This document shows, piece by piece, positions 35,394 through 43,860 of a DNA stretch of 64,000 nucleotides. Below the pieces are notes generated by a model. That model was not told where the DNA came from. It made no database searches and saw nothing but the letters and a program-made list of their open reading frames with translations. The stretch is from UBA3263 sp964528425. GTDB lineage: Bacteria > Bacteroidota > Bacteroidia > Bacteroidales > Muribaculaceae. Both the position numbers and the translations under genes were made by a program. Each line of letters begins with the position of its first letter. The stretch's first letter is position 1. Location of the stretch: positions 1 through 64,000 of the forward strand of contig CAZGTD010000008.1 of the NCBI GenBank assembly GCA_964528425.1. Reading direction: 5' to 3'.

Positions 35394-36922
35394 AAAAATC
35401 ACTTCCCCTCAGCCTTATGCTCCTATCCGCGGCCGGTGCAATGACTGCCCAGCAGCGTCCGAATGTTATATTTCTTGTTGCCGACGACCTCGGATTCGGC
35501 GATTTAAGCTGCTTCGGCGGCACAGAACCCACGCCCAACACCGACTCGCTGGCAGCTTCCGGTCTTCGCTTCAACAATGCTCACGCAACCGCAGCAACCT
35601 CAACGCCGTCGCGCTACTCGATTCTTACAGGTCAATATCCCTGGCGCAAGCGAGGCACCAATGTGCTCCAGGGCAATGCGGGCCTGATTATCGGCCCCGA
35701 GCAGTACACTGTTGCCCGAATGTTTCAGGATGCCGGCTACAAGACCGCAGCCATCGGCAAATGGCACCTGGGCATCGGCTCGGCAGCCGGCAAACAAGAC
35801 TGGAACGGAACTCTCGACCACACTCCGCGCCACATAGGCTTCGACTATCACTATATTCAGGCGGCAACGGCCGACCGCGTGCCCTGCGTCTACATCGAAC
35901 AGGACACCATTGCAAACCGCGACCCCGAATCGCCCATCGAAGTAAGCTACGCCAAAAACTTCCCCGGCGAACCCACCGGCCTGACCCACCGCTCAGCCCT
36001 GAAGCTCGACTGGACCCACGGCCATAACCAAACTATCGTTGACTCCATTTCGCGCATCGGCTATAGCCGCGGAGGCGGACGTGCACTCTGGCGCGATGAA
36101 AACATCGCCGACTCCATTGCCGAACACTCGCGCCGCTTCATCATGGAACATCGCGACGAACCCTTCTTTATGTGGCTCTGCACTAACGACGTTCACGTTC
36201 CCCGCTGGCCCCACGCGCGTTTCCGCGGTAAATCGCCCATGGGCCTGCGCGGCGATGCCATATCGTCGTTTGACTGGACTGTTGGCCAGGTTCTGGCCGC
36301 CCTTGATTCGGCCGGCGTGCGCGAAAACACCCTGATTATCCTCACCTCCGACAACGGCCCGGTTATGGACGACGGATATGACGACAAAGCCTACGAACGC
36401 CTTGGCACTCATCAACCCACCGGCGGCTCGCGCGGCGACAAATATTCCAACTACGAAGGCGGAACGCGTGTGCCGCTGATAGTCAGCTGGCCTGCCCAGA
36501 TCAAGCCTGAGGCAGAACCGCGCGAAACTCTCATGAGCCTTATTGACCTTTTCGGATCTTCGGCCGCGCTTATTGATGCCAAACTTCCCGAAGGTGCCGC
36601 GCCCGATACCCGCAACATGCTTGACCAGCTGATTGGCCGCAGCGATGCCGACCGACCCTGGGTTGCCGAGCTCGGCCAGTCAATGTCTATTAGCTTCCGC
36701 ACCCCCGACTGGAAGTTCATCCCCGCCGGAAAATTCGACGGCCCGCTCCTCTCTTGGCCCGCAACCGGCCATATAGGCGGCACTATCCAACTCGGCGAAT
36801 CGCGTCAGCCCCAACTCTACGACATGGTCAACGATCCGGGCGAAACAACCGACCTTGCTCCCCAAATGCCCGCAGAAGTAATCAACACCTTCAATAACCT
36901 CCACGACCTCATCGCCAAATAA
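35390..36922 (+). CDS. Secreted sulfatase (serine-type, S1 family)
   Basis: A 510-aa exported sulfatase. A signal peptide (KKSLPLSLMLLSAAGAMTA) precedes the metal-binding VIFLVADDLGFGDLS. The formylglycine motif is STPSRYSILTG, with Ser71 as the residue to be oxidised, so it needs an anaerobic sulfatase-maturating radical-SAM enzyme encoded elsewhere. AIGKWHLGIG, LTSDNGPV and YEGGTRVPLIVSWPA are further sulfatase blocks. The substrate class is unknown; with GH20/GH95/GH2 enzymes nearby, sulfated mucin glycans are plausible. Translationally coupled to the GtrA-like gene. Confidence 0.92.
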   Translation: MKKSLPLSLMLLSAAGAMTAQQRPNVIFLVADDLGFGDLSCFGGTEPTPNTDSLAASGLRFNNAHATAATSTPSRYSILTGQYPWRKRGTNVLQGNAGLIIGPEQYTVARMFQDAGYKTAAIGKWHLGIGSAAGKQDWNGTLDHTPRHIGFDYHYIQAATADRVPCVYIEQDTIANRDPESPIEVSYAKNFPGEPTGLTHRSALKLDWTHGHNQTIVDSISRIGYSRGGGRALWRDENIADSIAEHSRRFIMEHRDEPFFMWLCTNDVHVPRWPHARFRGKSPMGLRGDAISSFDWTVGQVLAALDSAGVRENTLIILTSDNGPVMDDGYDDKAYERLGTHQPTGGSRGDKYSNYEGGTRVPLIVSWPAQIKPEAEPRETLMSLIDLFGSSAALIDAKLPEGAAPDTRNMLDQLIGRSDADRPWVAELGQSMSISFRTPDWKFIPAGKFDGPLLSWPATGHIGGTIQLGESRQPQLYDMVNDPGETTDLAPQMPAEVINTFNNLHDLIAK

Positions 36923-37325
36923 CTCTTGCCGCCAAGGAGGTATGCGACGCATAATCCTTTCATCGCTTGCACTGACTTTGTAATCCTGGCCGGCTCTCTG
37001 ACAAAGGGCGAAGTCGCTAATCTTGGCAAATTGCCATTGTGGGTTGTTCGAGGGCTCAATGACCGTGAGGATGCAATATCGCGAACCGACAATATGGTCA
37101 AGAATATAAAAAAGAGCAATCCAGATGACGCGCGAATCTGCAAGAGGACGGCCGACCGGTTCATCCGGGAATTGAAATAACAACGAAGTTGTTGACCAAT
37201 TCCTACAAGGGCTTGACTCTTCGGGAAGGATCGGCCGCAAAACGGAAAAGTCGAAGCCAGAGGCCAAGAAGTCCGATGGGGCCAAGACGTTGGTAAACGC
37301 TGAATTGGTGGCTTCGCCAAAAATA
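36923..37325. other. 403-bp stretch without a convincing gene
   Basis: This follows the sulfatase gene. A plus-strand frame (36926-37180, 84 codons) and minus-strand frames running from 37333 or 37353 into the sulfatase gene are open, but none resembles a known family. A 13-nt palindrome TATGCGACGCATA (36941-36953) directly follows AAGGAGG. A 13-codon frame starts at 36942. Base use is looser than in neighbouring genes. It may be a decayed gene, a dispersed repeat, or a non-coding RNA locus; no TAnnTTTG promoter was found on the plus strand. Confidence 0.5.
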
Positions 37326-37369
37326 AATTGCACTCCAAAAGTTGGATATCCAACCTTTGGAGTGCAATT
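37326..37369 (-). terminator. 44-nt near-perfect palindrome, terminator of pgi
   Basis: The whole 44-nt segment is self-complementary except for one base pair; outer arms are AATTGCACTCCAAA/TTTGGAGTGCAATT and the inner part is GTTGGATATCCAAC. On the minus strand it starts 16 nt after the pgi stop and is followed by ATTTATTTTT, a U-rich tail. It probably ends the gltX-pgi operon and could also stop plus-strand transcription. Confidence 0.8.
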
Positions 37370-37385
37370 CTATTAGTTTATGGGT

Positions 37386-38708
37386 TTAGAGGCGGGCGCG
37401 GATGGCTGCGGTTTCGGCTTCGTAGCCGGGCTTTTCGAGTAGCGCGAACATGTTGCGCTTATAGTCCTCTACGCCGGGCTGGTTAAAGGGATTAACGCCG
37501 AGCATATAGCCGCTGATACCGCAGGCTATTTCGAAGAAATAAATCAGCTGGCCGAGGTTATATTCCGAAATTTCGGAGATTTCAATGCGCAGGTTGGGAA
37601 CGCCGCCGTCGATATGCGCCAGGCGGGTGCCGATTTCGGCCATCTTATTAACATGGTCTACCGATTTGCCGGCAATGAAATTCAAGCCATCGAGATTCTG
37701 GTCATCGTTTGGAATAACAACCGAGCGCTGAGGCTTTTCAACGGAGATTACGGTCTCAAATATGGTGCGTTCGCCATCTTGAATCCACTGGCCCATGGAG
37801 TGAAGGTCGGTAGAATTATCAACAGCGGCGGGGAAGATGCCTTTGTGATCCTTGCCCTCCGATTCGCCGTAGAGCTGCTTCCACCATTCGGCAAAGAAAT
37901 GCAGCTTGGGATTGTAGTTAACAAGGATTTCGGTTTTCTTGCCGGCGCGATAAAGGGCATTGCGGGTCATTGCATAGAGTTCGGCAGGATTGCCCGGCTT
38001 GGCGCAGATTACTTCCATATCGGCAGCGCCCTGCAGCAGCGCGCGGATGTTGAAGCCGGCAACAGCGATGGGGAGCAGACCCACGGGAGAAAGCACCGAG
38101 AAACGACCGCCCACGTTATCGTCGATAACGAACGTTGCGTAGCCCTCGTCGGTAGCCAGCGAGCGGAGGGCGCCGCGCTTAGCGTCGGTGATGGCCACAG
38201 TAAGCTTCGCAGCTTCTTCGCGACCTACTTTCTCCTCGAGCATCGAGCGGAGCAGACGGAAAGCGATTGCGGGTTCGGTAGTGGTGCCTGATTTGGAAAT
38301 TACTATGATGCCGAAGCGTTTGTCGGCCAAATAATCCATAAGTTCGGCCAGATAATCCTCGCCGATGTTCTGACCGGCAAAAAGGATTTCGGGCTTGGTA
38401 GGAACAAACTGGTTTTTCAGGGCCTCTACAACGGCTTTGGCGCCGAGATAGGAGCCGCCGATGCCGATGCAGACAACGGCTTCACACTCGGCTCTCAGGA
38501 CATTGGCCACAGAGGTTATCTCCTCAATCAGGTCAGAGTTGATAGTGTTGCTCGGAAGATTTACCCAACCGAGAAAATCATTACCTGCGCCGGTGCCTTC
38601 CAGAACGGTTTTCAAGGCCTGCTCGGCTTCGGGTTTGAGGTTTTCGATGTCGGCCAGCGAAAGGCCTTGGGTAGTAGCGTTTTTAATGTTAATATCGAAT
38701 GTTTCCAT
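37386..38708 (-). CDS. pgi: Glucose-6-phosphate isomerase
   Basis: A 440-aa cytosolic glycolytic enzyme interconverting glucose-6-phosphate and fructose-6-phosphate. Signatures: CIGIGGSYLGAKAVVEAL, the phosphate-binding ISKSGTTTEPAIAFR and the C-terminal GVNPFNQPGVEDYK. The short length is usual for the Firmicutes/Bacteroidetes type (about 445 aa) rather than the ~550-aa E. coli type. It is 12 nt after gpsA and is the last gene of the operon. Confidence 0.95.
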   Translation of the reverse strand: METFDINIKNATTQGLSLADIENLKPEAEQALKTVLEGTGAGNDFLGWVNLPSNTINSDLIEEITSVANVLRAECEAVVCIGIGGSYLGAKAVVEALKNQFVPTKPEILFAGQNIGEDYLAELMDYLADKRFGIIVISKSGTTTEPAIAFRLLRSMLEEKVGREEAAKLTVAITDAKRGALRSLATDEGYATFVIDDNVGGRFSVLSPVGLLPIAVAGFNIRALLQGAADMEVICAKPGNPAELYAMTRNALYRAGKKTEILVNYNPKLHFFAEWWKQLYGESEGKDHKGIFPAAVDNSTDLHSMGQWIQDGERTIFETVISVEKPQRSVVIPNDDQNLDGLNFIAGKSVDHVNKMAEIGTRLAHIDGGVPNLRIEISEISEYNLGQLIYFFEIACGISGYMLGVNPFNQPGVEDYKRNMFALLEKPGYEAETAAIRARL

Positions 38709-38720
38709 ATTGAATTTGAA

Positions 38721-39731
38721 TTAGGTCAGGTGAATTGCTATGCGTGAAATTGCGCGGCGCGGCATAACTCCTTCATATAAGATTGAATATAAACCGTCGA
38801 GAATCGGCATATCAACCCCATATTTCTCGTTTATTTCATGAATGCATTTAGTTCCGAAATAACCTTCGGCAGTCTGTTCCATTTCCATTCGCGTGGCTTT
38901 TACGGAATAGCCCTTACCGATCATGGAGCCGAAGTTATGGTTTCTCGAAAATTTCGAATATGCCGTTACTAACAGGTCTCCCAGATAAACGGAGTCGCAG
39001 ATGTTTCGCGGCCGCGGATCAACAGCGTCGACAAAACGCTCCATTTCGCGAACGGCGTTTGAAACGAGCATCGCGGTGAAATTATCGCCCCCTTTCATGC
39101 CGTGGATGATGCCGGCAACAATGGCATATACGTTCTTCAAAACCGCCGCATACTCTATGCCCTGAACGTCGAGCGAAATAATGGTGCGCACCGAGTGCGA
39201 GCCAATCATCTTACCGAAAGCTTCTGCACGTTCGGGGTCTGCGCAACCGATAGTCAGATAGCTGATTCTGTCGAGGGCCACTTCTTCGGCGTGGCATGGA
39301 CCGCCGATAACGAGCACACGGTCAGGGGCCACACCATATTTGCTGACCATATAGTCGGCAATCGTAAGATTAACTTCCGGAACTATGCCCTTAATTGCCG
39401 AAACTATGGTCTTGTTATCCAGAGGTTCGGTAATTTTTTCCATGTGCGACAGAAAATAGGGCGAAGGGGTGGCCATAAGCAACGTATCGGCCATACGCAC
39501 GGCCTCGTTGATGTCTGATGTGAAATGGATGCGGTTAACATCAAATTCAACATCGGTCAGATACGCCGGGTTATGTCCGCACTCGCGGAACTCCTGAATG
39601 CGGTCGTCGCGACGCATATACCAGACGATATGCCTGCAGTTGCGCAACAACATTTTCGCCAGGGCGGTAGCCCAGGAGCCGCCGCCCATCACGGCAACGG
39701 TTCGCATGGCGGTTTCGTCGGTCAAAGCCAT
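38721..39731 (-). CDS. gpsA: NAD(P)H-dependent glycerol-3-phosphate dehydrogenase
   Basis: A 336-aa cytosolic enzyme making sn-glycerol-3-phosphate for phospholipids. The Rossmann motif is VMGGGSWATALAKML; VIGGPCHAEEVA, AAVLKNVYAIVAGI (catalytic lysine region) and EQTAEGYFGTKCI match GpsA. It starts immediately after the lysS stop with no gap, and pgi follows after 12 nt. Confidence 0.95.
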   Translation of the reverse strand: MALTDETAMRTVAVMGGGSWATALAKMLLRNCRHIVWYMRRDDRIQEFRECGHNPAYLTDVEFDVNRIHFTSDINEAVRMADTLLMATPSPYFLSHMEKITEPLDNKTIVSAIKGIVPEVNLTIADYMVSKYGVAPDRVLVIGGPCHAEEVALDRISYLTIGCADPERAEAFGKMIGSHSVRTIISLDVQGIEYAAVLKNVYAIVAGIIHGMKGGDNFTAMLVSNAVREMERFVDAVDPRPRNICDSVYLGDLLVTAYSKFSRNHNFGSMIGKGYSVKATRMEMEQTAEGYFGTKCIHEINEKYGVDMPILDGLYSILYEGVMPRRAISRIAIHLT

Positions 39732-41237
39732 TTACTTTTCGGGTTTCATTTGCGGGAAGAGCAAAACCTCCTGGATTGCCACCTGTCCCGTCATGAGCAT
39801 TACGAGGCGATCCATACCGATACCCATGCCCGATGTGGGGGGCATACCGTATTCGAGCGCACGGATGAAGTCATGGTCAATAATCATCGCTTCATCATCG
39901 CCTTTCTGCCCGAGTTTCATCTGCTCTACGAAGCGCTCATACTGGTCAATGGGGTCATTGAGCTCGGAATATGCATTGGCGAGTTCCTTGCCGTTAACCA
40001 TCAATTCAAAACGCTCGGTCAGTTCTGGATTTGAGCGATGGCGCTTGGTCAGCGGCGACATTTCAATCGGATAGTCGGTAATGAAAGTGGGCTGGATATA
40101 GTTGCCCTCGCACTTTTCGCCAAATATCTCGTCTATGATTTTGCCTTTACCCATCGAGGGGTCGATATCTATGTGGAGTTGCTTGCAAACGTCGCGCAAC
40201 TGGGCTTCGTCCATGCCGGCGATATCAATGCCGGTGTGCTCCTTGATGGCTTCGAACATGGTTACCCGCTTAAACGGAGCCTTAAAGGAAATTACGTTGT
40301 CGCCGACCTTAACTTCGGTAGTGCCGTTAACTTCCATACAGATGCGTTCGAGCATCCGCTCGGTGAAGTCCATCATCCAGTTATAATCCTTGTAGGCAAC
40401 ATAGATTTCCATGCAGGTAAACTCAGGATTGTGGGTACGGTCCATACCTTCGTTGCGGAAGTTGCGCGAGAATTCATAAACGCCTTCGAAACCGCCAACA
40501 ATCAGACGCTTCAGATATAGCTCGTTGGCAATACGCAGATATAGCGGAATGTCGAGTGCGTTATGGTGGGTTATGAACGGGCGGGCAGACGCACCGCCGG
40601 GAATCGATTGCAGAATCGGGGTGTCAACTTCCATATAGCCTGCTTCATTAAAGAAGTTGCGCATGGAATTGAAAACCTTGGTCCGCTTGACGAAAATATC
40701 TTTTACGCCTTCGTTGACTATGAGATCGACGTAGCGGCGACGATAGCGCAGCTCGGGGTCGTCAAACGAGTCATAAACCACTCCATCCTTAACCTTTACG
40801 ATAGGGAGCGGACGCAGCGACTTGGCCAGAACGATAAGCTCTTTGGCGTGAACGGTGATTTCGCCGGTTTTTGTACGGAAAACGAAGCCCTTAACGCCGA
40901 TAAAGTCACCGATATCAAGCAGTTTCTTGAAAACGGTGTTGTAAAGCTCCTTGTCTTCGCCGGGACAGATATCATCGCGGCTGATGTAAATTTGAATGCG
41001 GCCGCGGTCATCCTTCAGTTCAACGAAGGCTGCTTTGCCCATGATGCGGCGGCTCATAATGCGGCCGGCCACTGCAACCTCGCGCGGAGGGTCCTGCTCA
41101 TCGGAAAAGTTAGCGCGGATTTCGTCGGAATAGCCCGTAACGGGGAATTCTGCGGCTGGATATGGTTCTATGCCGAGCGAGCGCATTTGCTCAAGCGAGT
41201 TTCGGCGGATTTGTTCTTGTTCGGAAAGTTGTGCCAT
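39732..41237 (-). CDS. lysS: Lysyl-tRNA synthetase, class II
   Basis: A 501-aa enzyme charging tRNA-Lys. The N-terminal OB-fold anticodon-binding domain (~55-160) contains VAGRIMSRRIMGKAAFVEL. Class II motifs are FRNEGMDRTHNPEFTCMEIY (motif 2 region) and GMGIGMDRLVMLMTG (motif 3). Typical length. It lies between argC-like and gpsA genes in a five-gene minus-strand run. Confidence 0.96.
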   Translation of the reverse strand: MAQLSEQEQIRRNSLEQMRSLGIEPYPAAEFPVTGYSDEIRANFSDEQDPPREVAVAGRIMSRRIMGKAAFVELKDDRGRIQIYISRDDICPGEDKELYNTVFKKLLDIGDFIGVKGFVFRTKTGEITVHAKELIVLAKSLRPLPIVKVKDGVVYDSFDDPELRYRRRYVDLIVNEGVKDIFVKRTKVFNSMRNFFNEAGYMEVDTPILQSIPGGASARPFITHHNALDIPLYLRIANELYLKRLIVGGFEGVYEFSRNFRNEGMDRTHNPEFTCMEIYVAYKDYNWMMDFTERMLERICMEVNGTTEVKVGDNVISFKAPFKRVTMFEAIKEHTGIDIAGMDEAQLRDVCKQLHIDIDPSMGKGKIIDEIFGEKCEGNYIQPTFITDYPIEMSPLTKRHRSNPELTERFELMVNGKELANAYSELNDPIDQYERFVEQMKLGQKGDDEAMIIDHDFIRALEYGMPPTSGMGIGMDRLVMLMTGQVAIQEVLLFPQMKPEK

Positions 41238-41250
41238 ATAATTTTAGAGT

Positions 41251-42222
41251 TCAGATGGTGCTTGACTTCAGGGCGAGGCCCACTTTTTCGTGGAGGCCGA
41301 AGAGCAGGTTCATGTTGTGAACGGCCTGGCCGGCGGCGCCCTTGATAATATTGTCGATTACTGCGGTTACGAGCAGACGGTTACCGATTTTTTCGAGGTG
41401 GATGAGGCATTTGTTTGTGTTGACAACGTCTTTCAGATCCGGACGTCGGTCAACCACAAAAGTAAACGAATGGTCGGCATAGTAGTCCTCATAGAGGTTG
41501 CGGAGCTGGTCGAGCGACACGGGCATATCCATGTAGGCCGTAATCAGCATGCCACGCGCAAATGAACCGCGCATCGGAATGAAGAGCAGCTCAGAGTTAA
41601 ACGAGCTCTGAAGGGTCTGCAGCGTCTGTCGGATTTCAGGCAGATGGTCGTGGTGGAGCGGCTGGTAGATGGAAACGTTATCGCGATGCCAGGCCAGCTG
41701 GTCAGGGCTTGACTTTTCAACTGCGGAACCCGAAAAACCGGTAATAGCGGTAACATGAATCGGAGAATTTAGCAGCAGATTTTTTGCCAATGGCAGCAAT
41801 GCCAGCTCAATGGCCGTTGCAAAGGCCCCGGGATTAGCCACCCGTGTGGCCCCATGGACCAGACGGCGCCGGTTGAGTTCCGGCAAACCGTATATGAAAC
41901 CGCTCTCGGGCGATTCTATGCGGAAGTCACGGGCCAGGTCTATAACTTTAAGCCCTTCCGGAATCGGCCGGTTTGCAAAGAGTTGCGACGTGTGGCCATG
42001 AGGATAGCAGCAGAAAACAACGTCGAGGTCGTCGAGGTCAACGTCGGCAGTGAAGCGCAGATAGGTTTCGCCCTCCATGCCTTGATGCACCTCCGTCAGC
42101 AGGCGACCGTCGTAGAGTTTACTCTGAACTCGGCTTAGTTCAACGTCGGGGTGGTTGATTAACAGACGAATAAGTTCGCCGGCGGCAAAACCTTCGCCGC
42201 CCAGAATACCGGCGCGGATCAT
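41251..42222 (-). CDS. N-acetyl-gamma-glutamyl-phosphate reductase homologue lacking the catalytic cysteine
   Basis: A 323-aa protein alignable by eye to Bacteroidetes ArgC over its whole length: AGELIRLLINHPDVELS, DFRIESPESGFIYGLPELN, the histidine motif HHDHLPEIRQ and GAAGQAVHNMNLLFGL. ArgC reduces N-acyl-glutamyl phosphate to the semialdehyde through a thioester on a cysteine in NPGC(Y/F)xT. Here that site reads ANPGAFATAIEL: Ala133 (codon GCC, 41824-41826) replaces the cysteine, and the second nearby cysteine of the Bacteroides protein (CFATC) is also alanine. The nucleotide-binding start is GGEGFAAGE rather than GGAGYTAGE. The reading frame is intact. It overlaps gltX by 4 bp and has no other arginine genes nearby. 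Either the reaction has changed or the protein is non-catalytic; an ordinary ArgC may exist elsewhere. Confidence 0.8.
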   Translation of the reverse strand: MIRAGILGGEGFAAGELIRLLINHPDVELSRVQSKLYDGRLLTEVHQGMEGETYLRFTADVDLDDLDVVFCCYPHGHTSQLFANRPIPEGLKVIDLARDFRIESPESGFIYGLPELNRRRLVHGATRVANPGAFATAIELALLPLAKNLLLNSPIHVTAITGFSGSAVEKSSPDQLAWHRDNVSIYQPLHHDHLPEIRQTLQTLQSSFNSELLFIPMRGSFARGMLITAYMDMPVSLDQLRNLYEDYYADHSFTFVVDRRPDLKDVVNTNKCLIHLEKIGNRLLVTAVIDNIIKGAAGQAVHNMNLLFGLHEKVGLALKSSTI

Positions 42223-43748
42223 TGCGGTTTAATATTTTCAATAGCTGCAAGCACCCTGCGTTCAACTTCGGGGAAACCGAGCAGCTCGGTGATTTCAAAC
42301 ATGTGGGGACCTTTGCATTCGCCAACCACAGCCAGGCGCAACGCGTTCATAACGTTGCCCATGTGCCAGCCGCGCTCCTTGATGTTGTCGAGCACCGGAC
42401 GCTCGGCATCGGCGGGGCTCAGCGAGGGGAGGGCGCGCATCCAATCGAGCATTTCGCGCAGCTGGTCGGGGGTTTCGGCGGTCCAGCGTTTCTTTACGCT
42501 CTTCTCTTCGTATTCAGTGGGAGCCACGAAGAAGAATGCGGCGTTGGCCCAGAGGTCGCGCACAAAGTTTATACGGCCCTTTACCAGACCGACAACGCGG
42601 CGGATATACTCGTCGCCGAACTTGTCGGGATCAACGCCATGTTCCTTGAGTATCGGCTTGAACAGCTCGGCGAGTTCTTCGTCGGGCAGCATCTGCAGAT
42701 ACTGGTGGTTGAACCAGGTGCCCTTTTCGTAGGCGAACTTAGCGCCCGAGCGCGAGCAGTGGTCCAGCGAGAAGCGGTTGATAAGCTCCTGCATCGACAT
42801 GATTTCGGTGTCGTCGCCCGGGTTCCAGCCAAGCAGAGCCAGGAAATTAACCACTGCCTGAGGCAGGTAGCCGTCCTCGCGGTAGCCGCGCGAAATATTG
42901 CCGGTTTCGGGGTCGGTCCATAGCAGGGGAAACACCGGGAAGCCCAGACGGTCACCGTCGCGCTTGGAGAGTTTACCTTTGCCGTCGGGCTTGAGCAGCA
43001 GCGGCAGGTGAACGAACTGAGGCATGGTGTCGGTCCAGCCGAAAGCCTCATAAAGGAGCACATGGAGCGGCGCCGACGGCAGCCATTCCTCGCCGCGGAT
43101 AACGTGCGACACCTTCATCAGGTGGTCGTCGACAATGTTTGCCAGATGGTATGTAGGCAGGTCATCGGCGCTCTTGTAGAGCACTTTATCGTCGAGAATG
43201 TCGCTCTTGATGGTAACCTTTCCGCGAATCAGGTCATTGACCTCAACGGCGCGGCCGCCGTCAATTTTGAAGCGCACAACGTAGGGGGTACCCTCGTCGA
43301 TAAGTTTCTGCACCTGGGCGGGATCCATGGTCAGCGAGTTGCGCATTTGGCCGCGCGTGTGGCTATCATACTGGAAATTAGGGGTAGCCTGACGGGCTGC
43401 ATCGAGTTCCTCGGGAGTATCAAAAGCTATATAGGCCTTACCGTTATCGAGAAGCTTCTTAACATATTCGCGATAGATATCGCGGCGCTCGCTCTGCTTA
43501 TATGGGCCATAGGGGCCGCCATGACCAACGCCTTCATCAATTTCTATACCAAGCCATTTCAGCGCTTCAATGATGTAGGCCTCGGCGCCGGGCACGAAGC
43601 GGTGTGAATCCGTATCTTCAATACGCAGAATCATAGTGCCGCCATGCTGGCGTGCAAAAAGGTAATTATATAGGGCGGTGCGAACGCCACCAATGTGGAG
43701 CGGCCCGGTCGGAGAGGGGGCAAAACGTACTCTTACTTCTCTGTCCAT
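42219..43748 (-). CDS. gltX: Glutamyl-tRNA synthetase
   Basis: A 509-aa class I synthetase charging tRNA-Glu. The HIGH-type motif is APSPTGPLHIGGVRTALYN and the KMSKS-type motif is KGKLSKRDGD. The ATG at 43748 is chosen because FAPSPTGPLHIGG follows within ten residues; a 44-residue open extension upstream covers the promoter and is not coding. It heads the operon gltX-argC homologue-lysS-gpsA-pgi and is divergent from the trp operon. Confidence 0.95.
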   Translation of the reverse strand: MDREVRVRFAPSPTGPLHIGGVRTALYNYLFARQHGGTMILRIEDTDSHRFVPGAEAYIIEALKWLGIEIDEGVGHGGPYGPYKQSERRDIYREYVKKLLDNGKAYIAFDTPEELDAARQATPNFQYDSHTRGQMRNSLTMDPAQVQKLIDEGTPYVVRFKIDGGRAVEVNDLIRGKVTIKSDILDDKVLYKSADDLPTYHLANIVDDHLMKVSHVIRGEEWLPSAPLHVLLYEAFGWTDTMPQFVHLPLLLKPDGKGKLSKRDGDRLGFPVFPLLWTDPETGNISRGYREDGYLPQAVVNFLALLGWNPGDDTEIMSMQELINRFSLDHCSRSGAKFAYEKGTWFNHQYLQMLPDEELAELFKPILKEHGVDPDKFGDEYIRRVVGLVKGRINFVRDLWANAAFFFVAPTEYEEKSVKKRWTAETPDQLREMLDWMRALPSLSPADAERPVLDNIKERGWHMGNVMNALRLAVVGECKGPHMFEITELLGFPEVERRVLAAIENIKPQ

Positions 43749-43778
43749 ATAGATTTTGGTCAATAGTATATACGGATG

Positions 43779-43810
43779 CAAAATTACAAAATTTTTTGCA
43801 ACTACACAAA
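43779..43810 (-). promoter_or_regulatory. Promoter of the gltX operon
   Basis: On the minus strand TTTG (43807-43810) and TAATTTTG (43779-43786) are 20 nt apart, 30 nt upstream of the gltX ATG. Its -33 box lies only 12 nt from the -33 box of the divergent trp promoter, so the two polymerases may compete or share a regulator. Confidence 0.8.
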
Positions 43811-43822
43811 TCCGCTCCGGCA

Positions 43823-43853
43823 GTTGGAAATTCAGGGAATTTTCGTAAATTTG
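43823..43853 (+). promoter_or_regulatory. trp operon promoter, near-leaderless
   Basis: GTTG (43823-43826) and TAAATTTG (43846-43853) are 19 nt apart. The trpB ATG at 43861 is only 7 nt past the -7 box, leaving essentially no 5' leader. There is no room for a leader peptide, T-box or other attenuator between promoter and trpB. Confidence 0.78.
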
Positions 43854-43860
43854 CGGTCTT

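Noticed and set aside
36942..36983. 13-codon frame with AAGGAGG just before it
   Set aside because: The spacing between AAGGAGG and ATG is one base, too short for a ribosome binding site, and such sites are rarely used in Bacteroidetes.
36926..37180. 84-codon plus-strand frame
   Set aside because: No recognised family and base use unlike neighbours; not enough to call a gene.
36680..37333. 217-codon and 178-codon minus-strand frames after and across the end of the sulfatase gene
   Set aside because: Both run antisense into a well-supported sulfatase gene, have no family resemblance and no promoter; the region is listed as non-coding with uncertainty.
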